Positions 21,813 through 33,832 of a stretch of 64,000 bases of DNA are shown here, one piece after another. The DNA is from Apostichopus japonicus. Lineage: Eukaryota; Echinodermata; Holothuroidea; Aspidochirotida; Stichopodidae. Made by a program: the position numbers and the translations under genes. Each line of letters begins with the position of its first letter. The stretch's first letter is position 1. The notes beneath the pieces are model-generated. The model worked only from the letters and a program-made list of their open reading frames with translations. It was not told the DNA's origin and did no database searches. The DNA lies in contig NC_092577.1 in assembly GCF_037975245.1 (NCBI RefSeq), positions 17,756,398 to 17,820,397 of the forward strand, in the 5' to 3' direction.

Positions 21813-24627
21813 TTACTCCTTGCTTTCACTTGCCAATTCTTTTCTTAATGGTTTCTCTCCTTTCTTGCTACAAGTTTTCTTTTGTTTTGTTCTTATCTCC
21901 ATGTACATTCTAACAAAAGCATTTACTCTTAATTTTACCAAATAAACAACAAAGCTATGAAGCAACTGCCCACTTAAGTCCTCGTTTAGCAATTCTTTAA
22001 CAAGATCGGCCCACCGATTCTGAACTTGCTTGTGTTGCAGAAATTTTGGCAGAAGATGGTTTTTCACATATTTATTTCTCAAAATAAGCAAGGTCTTCAT
22101 GTTCAAAATTTGCTTTGTCTGAAATTCCAAAGTCTTAAGAAACATGAAAACAGTATCATTAACTAAGAATAATCCGTCTCTCTTTTGTTTTTCCACCCAG
22201 GCTTTACTGTAACCCAAAAAACTGTCACCTTCACCTGACATTCCTTTCAAACATTGTAAAAATATTAAAGCATTCTCAGTACTCTTAACTTTCATGTAAC
22301 GTTTTTTAAGGGCAAATGGCACATAACCTGCTACATATCTTAGAATTTGTTCCTCATGTTTGTCAACAATTAATGTATCTTCCAAATTTATGTCGTCTGG
22401 AACATCCAGCCTCTCAAACTTCAATCATCAGCTTCACCATAAATTGAACTATATGTTGTAGCATGAACATTTGTAATTGAACAGAAAATGCACAAAAAAA
22501 GGTTTAAAGACTTCAAAAGTTCTTGCCAAGTGTCCTTCAAATTTTTGGAACAACGGTAGATATGAAAATTGTTCCACATCTTTCCACGCAGCACATTTGA
22601 CACTGGTCCTTGAGACGGTTTTCCCCAAAAATCACTGTCCAAAGCTCCTCCACCAGTTTGTGGGAAAACGCCATCATATGGCTGCCAGAACTTTCCATCA
22701 GTTTTCTTGGAAATGCTTCGCAAGTTCTTTGCTTTAGGAATGTTCAAGCAATAAAAAGGGTCTGTAAAAAAAAATTCAAACATTGAACAAAAAAGACCAT
22801 AGCAATTCCCTTTGCCTTTTCTGCGGTAAAAGCTGGCGAGTTTGATTTCGCACCTGAAAAAAAGTACAGGACATGAAGCAATAATATTTTGTTTGACAAA
22901 GCAAGGATAAAATTAACAGGCCTGCTTCAAGAACTTTGAATGAAAAATGATGCCTTAGACACAATACAGCAGACATTTAACATCACCATACATGAATTGT
23001 TCCATAATGTAATAAAATATTATGTACACTAAAATTGCAGAACCTATATATCTGTCCGGGAGATTCTCTGTTGCATTGTACACTGGCAGTATACTGCAGA
23101 CTGACAAACAACCATTTAAGGAACATTCAGTACGTGTGTTTACGTGTATGTACAGTGTTAGTTAGGTATGTGCTTATTACACAGGTCCTTTCCAGTACAT
23201 TTGGTGATACCGTAACTAAATAGTGGCAACAACATGAAATCAAGCGAAAGAGAGATTGAAAGGCGAAAGAGTATGAATTAAATTGTACAAATTCTCTATA
23301 AGCTATACACAACTTTTCGAGTCTTGGGTGGATGAATTGTTTCTTAATGTTAATTGTTTCTCCACATGGCATCTTCACATGCAATTCCAAATAATCCTAG
23401 CATCACTTACGCTTTGCATCCTTGGTATTTGTCCCTTTCTTTACTTTTCCTTTACTTGCCTTCGCTGAAACGCTTGATGATGGGACATTGTGTGCATCAT
23501 CTGTAGATTCATCTGAAATTAAGAAATATTGAAAAATAAATCATAGGCCCTTTAACATATGATATAAATCCTTTCCTACCTATCCCAAATATAAAGCATG
23601 GTTTAGGAAATGGAATATTGTGACAATTTTTGCATACATGTTGCAATGCCCTTGTCTGTGCAACTTTCTGAGAGAAAAGGAATACTGTTGATGAAACTCC
23701 ATAAACTGTGGATGTCATTGTCAATAAAAAAAATTTTATTCTATACAATTATGTTATAAAGATCATGCAATAAAAGAAATGACTTAAAAGTATGCTGTAT
23801 TGATGCCAGATATGACTACCTAAATTTGGTCAAAACTCTGTAACTGATAAATTACCACTGGTCATGGAAGTTGGAGGAAGTTTACCCCATTGGAATATTC
23901 AGTCATCCTGTGCGTTCATTTAGAATGTCTGAGAAGAACTTGAAGAGTAAAGACCTCCAGGAAAGTACTTTTGGAAACTAGTAACAATTATAGCGTGCTA
24001 TCAATACAGATACTAATACAGACTACCTAATAATACAGACTACCTTTAAGATAAAAATTTATTTCAATTTGAAAATGGTCAACAGATGAATACGAGTTAG
24101 TCAAATATATACAGACTATGAACAAAACAAAATGGTAGGATTGTGAAAGTTGCAAACGTTGTTATTATTACTGTAAATTAAGAAATTAAAAATAATAATA
24201 GCTTAGATTACTATTACTACCAGTACTAGGTAGGTAACCACAGCCTAGTGTAGGGGGAGCCTAGTCCACCTCCCATAAATTTCAAGCAATTACAGTTATT
24301 AGGCCTAATGAATAATAAGAAATTAAGTTTAAAAATAGGTCAATCAAAACGAAATATCAAAAGTATATCAAATATAAATCATGACATAGGCTTACCAAAT
24401 GTTTCTGACACATCCTCATCGCTGCAGTTTGAACAAAACCAGTCGAGATGATCATTAAACTCTACACAGCCCACATGAAATCATTTGACTTGACAATTTT
24501 TTCCTTCGCAATAAACTAAATTATCAGTGACTTTTATGTCATTACAAAAACAGATCGTAAGTCGCAGGTCATATACCTCCTCATTATGTCCTCGGCTGAT
24601 GCAAAGATTTTGGCAGCCATGTTTCAT
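21813..24627 (-). pseudogene. Three-exon PHD-finger gene, broken
   Basis: Exon 1 (24627-24396) starts MKHGCQNLCISRGH and holds a PHD finger: CFC, CEGKNC, FHVGC, then WFCSNC. A TGA at 24483-24481 stands where PHD fingers have a conserved Trp before Phe-His. It ends at a GTAAG donor. Exon 2 (23512-23411) is Ser/Lys-rich (DESTDDAHNVPSS, KGKVKKGTNTKDAK). Exon 3 (22853-21813) continues in phase with FTAEKAKGIAMVFFVQC. After a frame change at a T run near 22770 it reads DPFYCLNIPKAKN and GGGALDSDFWGKPSQG. A second shift near 22424 precedes ILRYVAGYVPFALKKRY and a helical C-terminus. Both splice joins keep frame. The last region resembles unnamed transposon-associated invertebrate proteins. The role of an intact version would be histone-tail reading, by PHD analogy only. 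Confidence 0.75.
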
Positions 24628-25319
24628 CTTATATTAATTTTGTTAATTTATAGCACTAGGTTCCCAATGCAATAACAAACAGCGCTAACGTTATTTGCCT
24701 AACGAACGAAGAAAAGTTTTATCGGAAAAGCATTGACTAAAAGTACCCATTTCGCCATTAATTGTTGAAATATTGCGATGAAATATATGCTGAGATAAAC
24801 GATTAATTATTAAGTACGAATCTTTGCATGATTCGGTAAGAAATGAAAGATATATTCCTATCGAAATTCTCACAGGTAGAGGTAACGTAACATATATGAG
24901 TACTGTGTATACTATTTCAATTACATATACGGTAGAATCGGAGCGTCTGTTGTTTATGTTGTGAGCGACCCTATACGAAATGACCTTTGTACCAGGGTTA
25001 CGTAATAGCTGATGATGGCTTTACTCGTGTATGTGCCCTGAGGCATGTTTTACTTATGGCGATCAAATTTTGTCGGTTACAATGATACTTCAAAGTGGGT
25101 TTTCTCCTTCTGTTTATAGCTCCATGCTTCAAGTAAGATCAGGATATACTTTGTCTCTATGGTATACAATTAAAAAACTCAATGCTAATCTACGGAAGCT
25201 TAAAAGTGCCATCAACATAAGAAAAACTTTGCCCCATAAGTTGACATTTTTCAGTACATTGGTTAGATAACAATATAAAATCTTATCAAAAATCAGCAAA
25301 TGTTGGATTGCTCAGTTGC
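24628..25319. other. Upstream region of the PHD gene, no gene seen
   Basis: Would contain the promoter of the minus-strand PHD gene. No TATA box is obvious. A plus-strand open frame at 25031-25270 has no recognisable feature. Confidence 0.4.
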
Positions 25320-25845
25320 TTCTCAGTTGGTTTAACTGAGCAATTGAACAATTTGTTGAAAAATTTTAATTGACAACATATCATAATCTCGTGAATTGTA
25401 CATTTTTCTGCAAATTGTTTAATTGACGACTTATCTTATCTCGTCAATTGGAAATTGTCCTGCAAATTTTCATTATTCATTTCATACCATCTGAGCAATT
25501 GAAACATTTTCTGCAAAATGTTTAAATGACAACTTATCTCATCTCGTCAATTGGAAATTTTTGGCAAAATGTTCAATTGTTTACTTCATTCCAACTGAGT
25601 AATTGAAACATTTTCTGCAAAATGTTTAAATGACAACTGATCTCATCTCGTCAATTGGAAATTTTTTGGCAAAATGTTCAATTGTTCACTTCATTCCAAC
25701 TGAGCAATTGAAAAATTTTCTGCAAAATGTTTAATTGGCAACTTATCGTATCTCGTCAACTCAACATTTTTCTGCAAAATGTTTAATTGTTCACTTCATT
25801 CCGAATGCTCAGTTGGAATGACGTGAACAATTTAATTATTTCATG
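25320..25845. repeat. Tandem repeat, ~105-bp unit
   Basis: 'gagcaattgaaacattttct' type sequence recurs at 25493, 25597 and 25702, giving a 104-105 bp period. An additional shorter-spaced unit lies from 25338. Each unit contains two related halves with 'ctcgtcaattggaaattt' and 'gcaaaatgttcaattgttca'. The palindrome CAATTG recurs several times. The ends carry the inverted words 'gctcagttg' and 'caactgagc'. It is non-coding, satellite-like or the core of a transposon. Confidence 0.85.
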
Positions 25846-26956
25846 TGAGTGATAAATATACCCCCCCCAAAAAAAAAATTATAATAATATTAAGCGTGCT
25901 AGTAAAATGCACTGTATTTTTGGGTAATTCACTATGTCGTCGAATATAATTTGTTGAAAATAAAAAGGTTTTTCTCTTTGTTACAATAACATAGCTTTTG
26001 TAGTCTATGTAGCCTTCAAGCAGATAACTATACTCAGTTGCTTAATTGCTTAACCAGAGTGATTAATAAGTTTGTGAAGTGAGGGCCAGTGGTACAAATG
26101 TATCGAAAAAGATTTTTTCGCGCGCGCGTTCAACATGTTAATGTTGGCGAGTAGTACAAAGGGGGGAAAGGGGGGGAGGGTTACAAGTTTTACAAGGCAG
26201 CAGTCGGAATTTTCTGTCTCCAAAACCATCCAGTTGGAATTTCAGCCACTAACCCCCCCCCCCCCCAATCATCAGCATCAATTATCTTAAGTTGCCTCAG
26301 AGCTACAAAGGGGGGGGGACTTTTTTGAGGGACAAATTCTTGACTCGACGTTTGAGTGCGAAAAATACGGAAGTGTAAAAAGTAAACAAGAAAGTTGTCA
26401 TGAAAGTCAAGAAATAGGTGTCAGGTCCGTACGGAGAAGGCTGGGGCAGTGATGGAATTTTCAAGGTGAGGGAAATGTTTTCCAGCTACCTCGAGGTTCT
26501 TATTAGCAAACCAAATATTTTGGATCTCATCACAAATAGGTCACGGACTAAACAGGACCCCTCCCCAGGACACAAATCATATTATGTGTGTGTATTTGTC
26601 CTTTCTGTTACTGTAACTTGTCATTCAGTCTCTCAAGAAGATTCTGCTAGGATCGAAAATTTAGACCCTCTTACTTTTACACACAACAAGAACATGATTA
26701 ACATCTTTTACAGATGAAAGTGTTATTAATTTTTCCTGTAACATCAAACTATCATGTATCCATCTGCTTTAATGATTGATATAATTAATAGTTGCCTTTT
26801 GAATGTCGAATTGACAAAATTTTATGCGGGACAAAATATACTATGAAGTATTTGCGGACATTTTGTACCAGGACATTTCGTCCGGTGGGACTATATTTGC
26901 TGTGAGGGTGGGACACAATTTTCAGCAGATAATGTCCGACCGGACTTAATATGCTG
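25846..26956. other. Non-coding with C- and G-tract debris
   Basis: Contains poly-C at about 25860, 'cgcgcgcg' near 26120, G-runs near 26160 and 26310 and poly-C near 26254-26267. The sequence around 26.2 kb ('gcagtcggaattttctgtct', 'gttggaatttcagccact') resembles the fragment near 7.9 kb. No gene. Confidence 0.45.
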
Positions 26957-26986
26957 GTACAAAGTGTCTGTGGAGACACTTTGTAC
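26957..26986. repeat. Perfect 13-bp hairpin
   Basis: GTACAAAGTGTCT and AGACACTTTGTAC are separated by GTGG. It lies 16 bp before the truncated LINE A3 in a region repeating 'ttgtac' and 'gacatttcgtcc' words, so it may be the end of a MITE. Confidence 0.7.
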
Positions 26987-27002
26987 AGGGGGACACTCTG
27001 TA

Positions 27003-29644
27003 CTGTCACACCGGCCCTCGTTCACAGTTCCTTGCGGGAAAGGGCCTTGAGTGCAATTTTTGTTCAGGGACGTCATCCTGTCGAAGTATGGCTTTCGGTG
27101 CATTGAAGGCTGAATGGTTGCAGGCTCCGTGATCTTGCATGTAGAATTGCACACGGTGCTTTGGTGACCAATCTGAAAAGTTATCATTGGCGATTGGGTG
27201 ATGGATTGTGCCCGAGGACCGGCTGTGACAGCTTAGAGAGTATTGCCCATGTTTTTTGCCATTGTTCCTTTGTTTTAAGCTTGTGGCAGTGGTTTCCGAC
27301 CTGGATCGACCGTTTAACGGGAGACCGTTCCTGGTCGGCCAGCGAAAAATGTACCCTAATTTTACCGCGGTAAACTATGGTAAATAGGGTAAATGTGTGG
27401 TAAAACGGTGGTAAAATCAACCGCGGTACATTTACCGCAGTTTTACGATGGTATCACCGCGGTTTAAGTAGGGTAAAAGTCCAGTACATTTACTGCGGTA
27501 AATTTACCGCAGTTTTATCATGGTATTACCGCGGCATGAGTATGATAAAAGTGCGGTACATTTACTACGGTAAATTTACGACAATTTTTCCATGGTATTT
27601 TAGCGCGGTAAAAGTAGGCTAAAAGTGTGGTACATTTACCTACGGTAAATTTACCGTAGTTTCACCATGATGTTACTGGAGTAAAAGTAGGGTAAATTTA
27701 TATGCTACATAAACTACATAGGTGAAATTCCTACAATTGTGCCATGATTAACCACAGTCAAAATAGGGTAACACTTAACGGTGCAATTATACTATGGTAA
27801 ATTTACCATAATTGTACCATGATTTTACCACAGTAGAACATATATGGGTGACACTATGAAACATGATGGTACATTTATAGCAATTTTTCCAGGAGTTTGT
27901 CCCATATTTTTCCAATACTGATATGACAAACCTTTGGCCAGCTTATGTGGTACTCATATCTTAATGTTGGCAATATAAATTACCTGTGGATATGAGTTGA
28001 ATAAAGAAGAGAGACATACTGATATTCTTATATGTTACAGTATGCATCTCTTTTCCTCAAAAACAAGCAGTGGATAGAAACAGAGAATTCCTTCATGGAG
28101 TCCCTGATAAATTTGAGAGGAGACAACAATGAATTCTTTTTTCATGATGAGGGAAAACCTTTTAAAATGAACACATAAGGCTAGCTTCTGTGCCTCAACA
28201 CTGTAGCACACGAACTTAAAAATGACCAATCAGTGTCCTCAGATTTGGGTATTCTCTGTCAGGTCCATTAAATGACATGACAAGTCTATGTATCTATCAT
28301 CAGAGTACTCTCTTCATTTAAAGCAAGTCTCTTAGGACAATAGGAGATCAAAAGTCCAATCTGGACTACCAAATTAGTCAAAAGAAGAGTCAGGAATCAT
28401 ACCAGCTATGGTAATTGAAGTTCAAGAAAGCTTTCTTATGTGTGAAACCTCCATGAATTTGATGAATTAAAAACTGTTGCATGCTACAACTGTGGACTTA
28501 CAGATATACCACCATTACAATAAGGGCAAAGGCATATAGCCAAATAATAATACAGTACACTGATGGGTGAAATTCAGAGAAATTTATGGTGTACATGCTG
28601 ATTGAAATTAGGACAAAATCATGCTCAATGACGGTGAGGTAAAACTGTCCTACAATTAGTGTAAAATCATGGTTAACTGAGGTAAAACTGTGGTAAAAGT
28701 ATGGTAAAAGTATGGTAAATTGGGGTAAAACTAACGAAAAAGCGTGGTAAATATACGGTAAACTTGGGGTAAAAGAACGGTAAAACTGTGGTAAATTAGG
28801 GTAAAAGTGTAGTAAAAGCGTGGTAAAACCATGGTAAAATTGGGGTAAAAGAATGGTAAAAGTATGGTCAATTGAGGTAAAACTAAGGAAAAAGCGTGGT
28901 AAATATACGGTAAAATTGGGGTTAAACTGTGGTAAATTAGGGTAAAAGTTCAGTAAAAGCGCGGTAAAAGTACGGTAATACCGTGGTAAATTACGGTAAA
29001 ATTGGGGTAAAAGCGAGGTAAAACCATGGTAATTTACTGCGGTAGACCGCGTCCATAGGGCCAAAACACCGCGGTAATGTACAACAGATTTACCGCCATT
29101 TTACCCTGGTTTTACCGTGGTAAAAGTGTGGTATGTTACCGCGGTAAATTTGAGGTAAGTTTTTTCCTGGGCGGTATGACAGGGTTTTGTTTTTTATGGG
29201 GTAGATGCTCCAGTTTGTTCTGTTGCTGTGTTGCAGCGTATTGTTTGGGTTTGTTCTGTTGTGGGAAAACTTGTTTGGAGGAAAAGATGTGATGTTATTT
29301 TTATGGGGAAATTTGCCAGTTGGCAGGCAGTCCTGGAGGCGGTGAAGTCTGACATTCACCTTCAAATTGAAGGCGATTTTCGCCGTTTATCTGGGACTGC
29401 CTTTTTTGGACGGTGGTGTGCAGGGGAGGGGTGTTTCGTTTCGCTGCGTTGTGTTCGTCCTTTTGTGGTTTTTTGAATGTTTGAGCGGGTGGTTAGGCGT
29501 TTTGTCTCTGCAGGTCGGTGGGCTTATGTAATTTTTTTTTTTGGCTCGCTTGACCTGAGTTTCGTTTGTGAGAATGGGATGGTTCGGTAGTGCTGTTTGG
29601 CCGTGACGTTTTGTATCCCGCATGGCGGGTCACGTTAAAAGCAC
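27003..29644 (+). mobile_element. LINE A3, 5'-truncated copy, split by a DNA element
   Basis: 27003-27338 matches the end of LINE A ORF2 (YHWRLGDGLCPRTGCDSLES). 29171-29644 continues it through the C-terminal coding part, the 3' hairpin CCCGC-ATG-GCGGG (29617-29629) and the terminus CACGTTAAAAGCAC (one T for A against the other copies). The 5' truncation is typical of incomplete reverse transcription. No TSD was found. Confidence 0.88.
27339..29170. mobile_element. 1832-bp non-autonomous DNA element with GGTAAA-rich arms
   Basis: It interrupts LINE A3 exactly within 'cctggtcgg|taggacagg' as judged from LINE A1. The ends are inverted: CCAGCGAAAAATGTACC at the left, and CCAGGAAAAAACTTACC read inward from the right. 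The similarity extends about 38 bp to a shared TTTACCGCGGTAA. Flanks TCGG and GCGG suggest a 3-bp (CGG) or mutated 4-bp TSD. Left (27350-27930) and right (28590-29165) arms are arrays of degenerate GGTAAAA/TTTTACC words in mirror orientation. The centre is unique and non-coding. Superfamily undetermined; a CACTA-like origin is possible from the TSD length. Confidence 0.8.
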
Positions 29645-31547
29645 AGTGGATTTGTCATATTTTGGCGATACTATTGTATGTGTAGGTGGCATACTCCTAT
29701 TAGAGTCTATATCAATCCGCTCGATTGTTCTCCTTCAGGAAAAGTGCCGAAAAGCAGCGGGAGAACATCTTTTGTGACCTGTTATCAATCATAATCTAGT
29801 TTTTTGTGGCTTGCATGTTGAAGAGCATGAATGGAAGTACATGTGGTGAGAAAATTGGGTCAATTGAGGCAATTTTAGACCCCTTTAGGCCTCCCGGGAG
29901 CAGCGTAGGAAATTTGTTTACCACTGAGTGAAGAGGTTTGTTTACAAGTGACGAAAACTTCCGGCTCGGATAGCAAAAAATCTTCATGGTCATGGTACGG
30001 AAAATTGATGGTGCCATGAAAGGCCAACTTGTCAGCTATCCGGTGATGGGTAGCGTTTAGCTAGTGAAAACTTCTATCTAGACTTAGAGACCACATTACT
30101 TTTGTGATTTAGTGTGTTAGTCAATGGGGCTTTTAATGGGCGTATGCTACCTGTACAGTACATCGGACCACATAACAAGTTTGGCTAAGATCATGTGTAG
30201 TGTGTGTTCCCTTTCGCGGGGAATGGTGATGCACACCCGACGATGATCGCACAGTCCCGATGCAAGGGGACTGTGTCGTTTGGTAGTTTGGTTTTCGTGC
30301 CCAGGTTCCTGGGCGACTTTTCCTATAAAAAAAAAGAGTTTAGGACAGTGCTGTTTCCTTGTAAATATTCCTTACAAGCAATTCCCATGGGCTCTTGTTC
30401 TGTTAGTATAGAGCCAAGACATTTTCTGAATTGGGCTGGAAAACACTTGAGAAATATATATATTTTGTTGGGGGAGCCTCCTAATCCACAAACTTTTATT
30501 AACACCCTCCATATCATTTATACTGCATCAGAACCAGTATTTGCACATTTTTATTCTGGTTTATGTCATTTTTAAATTGGTTAATTGAATTTTTAAGTCA
30601 AACATGGAATTAAGTTAGTGGCATGTTTATTTATATTTGAATTACATTCTTGCGTTCAAAAGACACATTGTTTACTGAGGGGTTAAGAAATATTGACATG
30701 GGTCAGAATCTATTAATAATTTAATATATTTGAATTTGTATACATTGTAAGAAGTTTTATATCAAATATAAGACATACAATATGAAATTGTTGGTTTACA
30801 TATAAATATAGCTGATCTCTCTTTCTAATTTAGTTTTGATGCTACCAAAACACAGGTTGGGCAGATGATCAATGGTTCATGACCAAATCCGAAAATGCTG
30901 GTGGCCTCTTTGCAAAAAACAAGATATTGAGGAAAATGAAGAAATCCGTAAGGTTTGAGTAATATGGCATTGCAGATCTTCCATAAAGGCAAATGGTTAG
31001 TGTCTCTATTTTTAAAATTATGCAGGTAACTACTCAACATGCAACACTCAGTCAAGATTGATATAAATGGAAAACCCTAAAACAAGGGAGCGATGTCTGA
31101 CCGTATGCGCGGAGTACTCAACCTGTAGAACATTTGGGTGGGAAGATGTAACAGCTTCTATTGCCGTACCAGTGCCAGAACATTGACTAGGGACCAACGG
31201 GAGGGAGCCTGAAAAAGCGGACCGGTGGGTTTGGATAGCCATTCTTTTGACACGAGTGTGCCTCGTGTGACCTTTTCTCCGTCACTGTCGACCTGTTTTG
31301 GCTTGGGGCTGTGGATTTTCATGTTTGACAATTTGAACTATCTTACTTGTTAACTTTTATTTCTGAACTTTCCTTAATTCTACTTGTAAATTGATTTCTT
31401 TACATGTTCTATTCTTACTCTTTGAAGTATGTAATATTATACGAGCATGCAATTTCATCAAATTATACTTATTTACTTTACAAGGGATTTCCCAAATCGC
31501 AAACTTGATATACTACAGGGCTTTGACTTCATACTGAATTACTTTCA
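29645..31547. other. Non-coding, no gene seen
   Basis: 'gggctcttgttct' at 30389-30401 matches the right edge of the fold-back element at 57.25 kb and may be a solo end of that family. A 9-bp hairpin CACAGTCCC/GGGACTGTG lies near 30250-30276. Small frames show no domains. Confidence 0.4.
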
Positions 31548-31900
31548 TTACCATAAACGGGCCTTCCCACTTAATTCCCCGACTTCCTTAAATGCTCGCC
31601 TCAGATTTTGGTGTAATGACACAACATAATCTGAAAGATGAACCGATGCGAGACCCTTGTCACCAACGTTGACATCTCTAGCCATATGGAGGCAGGGTTG
31701 GAGGTTCTCACCGCGAACAAGAGAAAAACCTGTACCATTATGTCTCGATGAATTATTCCCAAGTTGTTCTTTAAGGGTAAGAACATCCCATTCTTTACCA
31801 TCCACCGCTATGTATCTGCTAAGTATTTTCCTTTAAGGGTACGGTTAAACCTTTCTACTAGTACCATCCGCTTCTTAGTGCTGGACAAGAATACATCCCT
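31548..31900 (-). pseudogene. Ty3/gypsy integrase fragment
   Basis: Reading the minus strand: LVERFNRTLKGKYLADT, then (after a frame change) GKEWDVLTLKEQLGNNSSRH, VNVGDKGLASVHLSDYVVSL and HQNLRRAFK. VERFNRT contains the catalytic Glu of the integrase core, and the following Trp-Asp-Val and NSS(R)H blocks are the usual C-terminal part. It is a short remnant without the two catalytic Asp residues and lies in the opposite orientation to the gypsy remnant at 33.8 kb. Confidence 0.7.
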
Positions 31901-33514
31901 GCGGTGATTGTGGGATTTGATGTAATTAAGCAATTTTAAACAATGATGTTCATGTTAGTACTGTACCTAGAACCTGCTGGCTGAGTGCAGAACAGTTCGG
32001 TGTTCTAATAATTTAATGCACAAAAGCAGAGCAGCTGTCGCCATTAGCACATCGGTTCAAATTTCACGCATTTTCTTGACTTGACTAATGGCAATTGTTG
32101 TTATACTGTGGAGTGCGAGGTCACTGGGTCAAACAATCAGTCCAGTAAAGTGCCAATAATTGGAACTGGTTGAACTCTGTGCTGGGGTATGTTCAACACG
32201 AACACCAAGGATAATGTGTTACGTTGGAATGCGAGAGTTCCCGATAATTAATTTTTAACGGGACACAAGCCTGGGTTCGTTTCTGGAAGGAACACAGACA
32301 AATTGACGAGTCTAGAGAATTTCAATGGGAACGTAAACTATATTGAGCAATGGAGTTTCAACAAAACAACAACAAGTGGTAATAAAAAATCTAGAAAATT
32401 ACTCACAAACTCAACAATATAGGATACACTTTAAAACACGCTGGTCTCTTCCAACGGCGATATCCCTGAGCGGCCACGATCTTGATGACGACGATTCTCG
32501 GTTCGTTGTACCGTGAAATTCACTGGTCCTCGACGAAGTTTCTCGCGATCCCAGAAACAGCAGTCACGTTCTTTCCGGCGATGCTCCAAAACAGAAGACG
32601 GACTTCCAGCCACAATCAAGTGAAGCAGAAGTCGAACTTCTCGCCGACTAAATAATACCAGAGTCAGTCCAAAATCAGCTTTATAGCCACCAACTCCTGG
32701 CGTATCGAACTTCCTCAACGGAGGGAGAAATTCTTCACCTCCTCCGAAATAAAGACTGCAAAACTGTAGTTTCAAAGCAAAGTCCTCTTCAAACTTCTGA
32801 ATGGAAGTGTAGAATCAATATTGGTATCGATATCGCAATCCCTCAGACACTACTCGTAGTTGAGCACTGTCGATATACAGTAGAATGGTATGATATGTGT
32901 CGTCGATTGTAATCGATCAGAAACTCCGAAACTTTCCGATCTGGGGCGGGTTTTTATACGATTCGCCATGTCAAGAATCATGTAGATCTTTCTCGCGAAC
33001 TTTCCAGTGATACCACGAAGATGCGAGCACAGCGAACAACGGGATTCCACGTACACCGACGAGAAACCGATACCAGCGTGCCATCATAAGCAATATACCA
33101 GAACAATCATGTATTGCTCATTACATGACTAACATTCTGACACGGTAACCCGACCTAATTTCTCCAATATTGATTCGTCACGTAGGCCATTTCAAATACT
33201 TCCTATATTATAACATTAGCCTTCTCACTAACAGTGACTAGCGTTACGTTAAAATGGGCCCTCGTACCAAATGCATCAAGTGCAACTATACTCGTACCAG
33301 GTAGCTGGTCTTGCGCCTGCTGGACACATGTTCAGCAACTGTAGGCCGTTTCAGGGCCGTGCCCTCAAAAGTATTGACTTCATGGTCAGTGATTTTTGCA
33401 CAATGATTTTAACTGGCTGTTTGCTTAATGTAATTCCTGAAGACATAACTACCTTCATATAAAGAATGAACAGAATATGTGTAACATCTTTCTCCTTTAT
33501 TTCGGTCTCTTAGC
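31901..33514. other. Mostly non-coding; possible LTR-like sequence
   Basis: From about 32420 to 33060 the sequence is less AT-rich and contains several palindromic words (tcgcga, ggtatcgatatc). It might be a solo LTR, but I see no paired copy. An ATG at 33251 (MGPRTKCIKCNYTRT) before 'gtagct' could be a short first exon; support is weak. Confidence 0.35.
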
Positions 33515-33614
33515 AAAAGACAAAGGCTTTCACCAAAAAATGTTGCTTTGGAGCACTGTATTGTGGTGACAACCCCTGGTGAGCTTGAAAGGAGATACGT
33601 TGATGACTACATTG
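33515..33614 (+). CDS. Candidate exon, unknown
   Basis: Bounded by 'ggtctcttag' and 'cattg|gtaagt'. The open frame reads KRQRLSPKNVALEHCIVVTT, then PGELERRYVDDYI. No family recognised and no neighbouring exon identified with certainty. Confidence 0.3.
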
Positions 33615-33832
33615 GTAAGTTTTGATTGTTTACCTACTATTTGGACATTGAGCTACAAGAATTTTAATTTTGAAAATACCAGCGGCCCTGCATGTAGTAA
33701 GCATGTTGATCATGCACCAAGAAGTTGTGTCATTCATTAAGTACTACAGGAAAAGACCAACACCTCCCTGTAGATGTGGATGATATTTTTAAATGGCAGT
33801 GGGCTTGTTAACGCTGGCCAGACGATCTTTCT

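Noticed and set aside
25320-25845. CRISPR-like array
   Set aside because: A eukaryotic tandem repeat with ~105-bp contiguous diverged units; no short conserved repeats separated by unique spacers.
28498-29064. 188-codon minus-strand open frame rich in FYH, LPQFY and FTLLL
   Set aside because: It is a by-product of the GGTAAA/TTTTACC arrays in the right arm of the 1.83-kb element. The repeats read through without stops; no protein signature.
32431-32775. 114-codon minus-strand frame
   Set aside because: Arg-rich composition typical of a reverse frame in GC-balanced sequence; no domain. Possibly LTR sequence.
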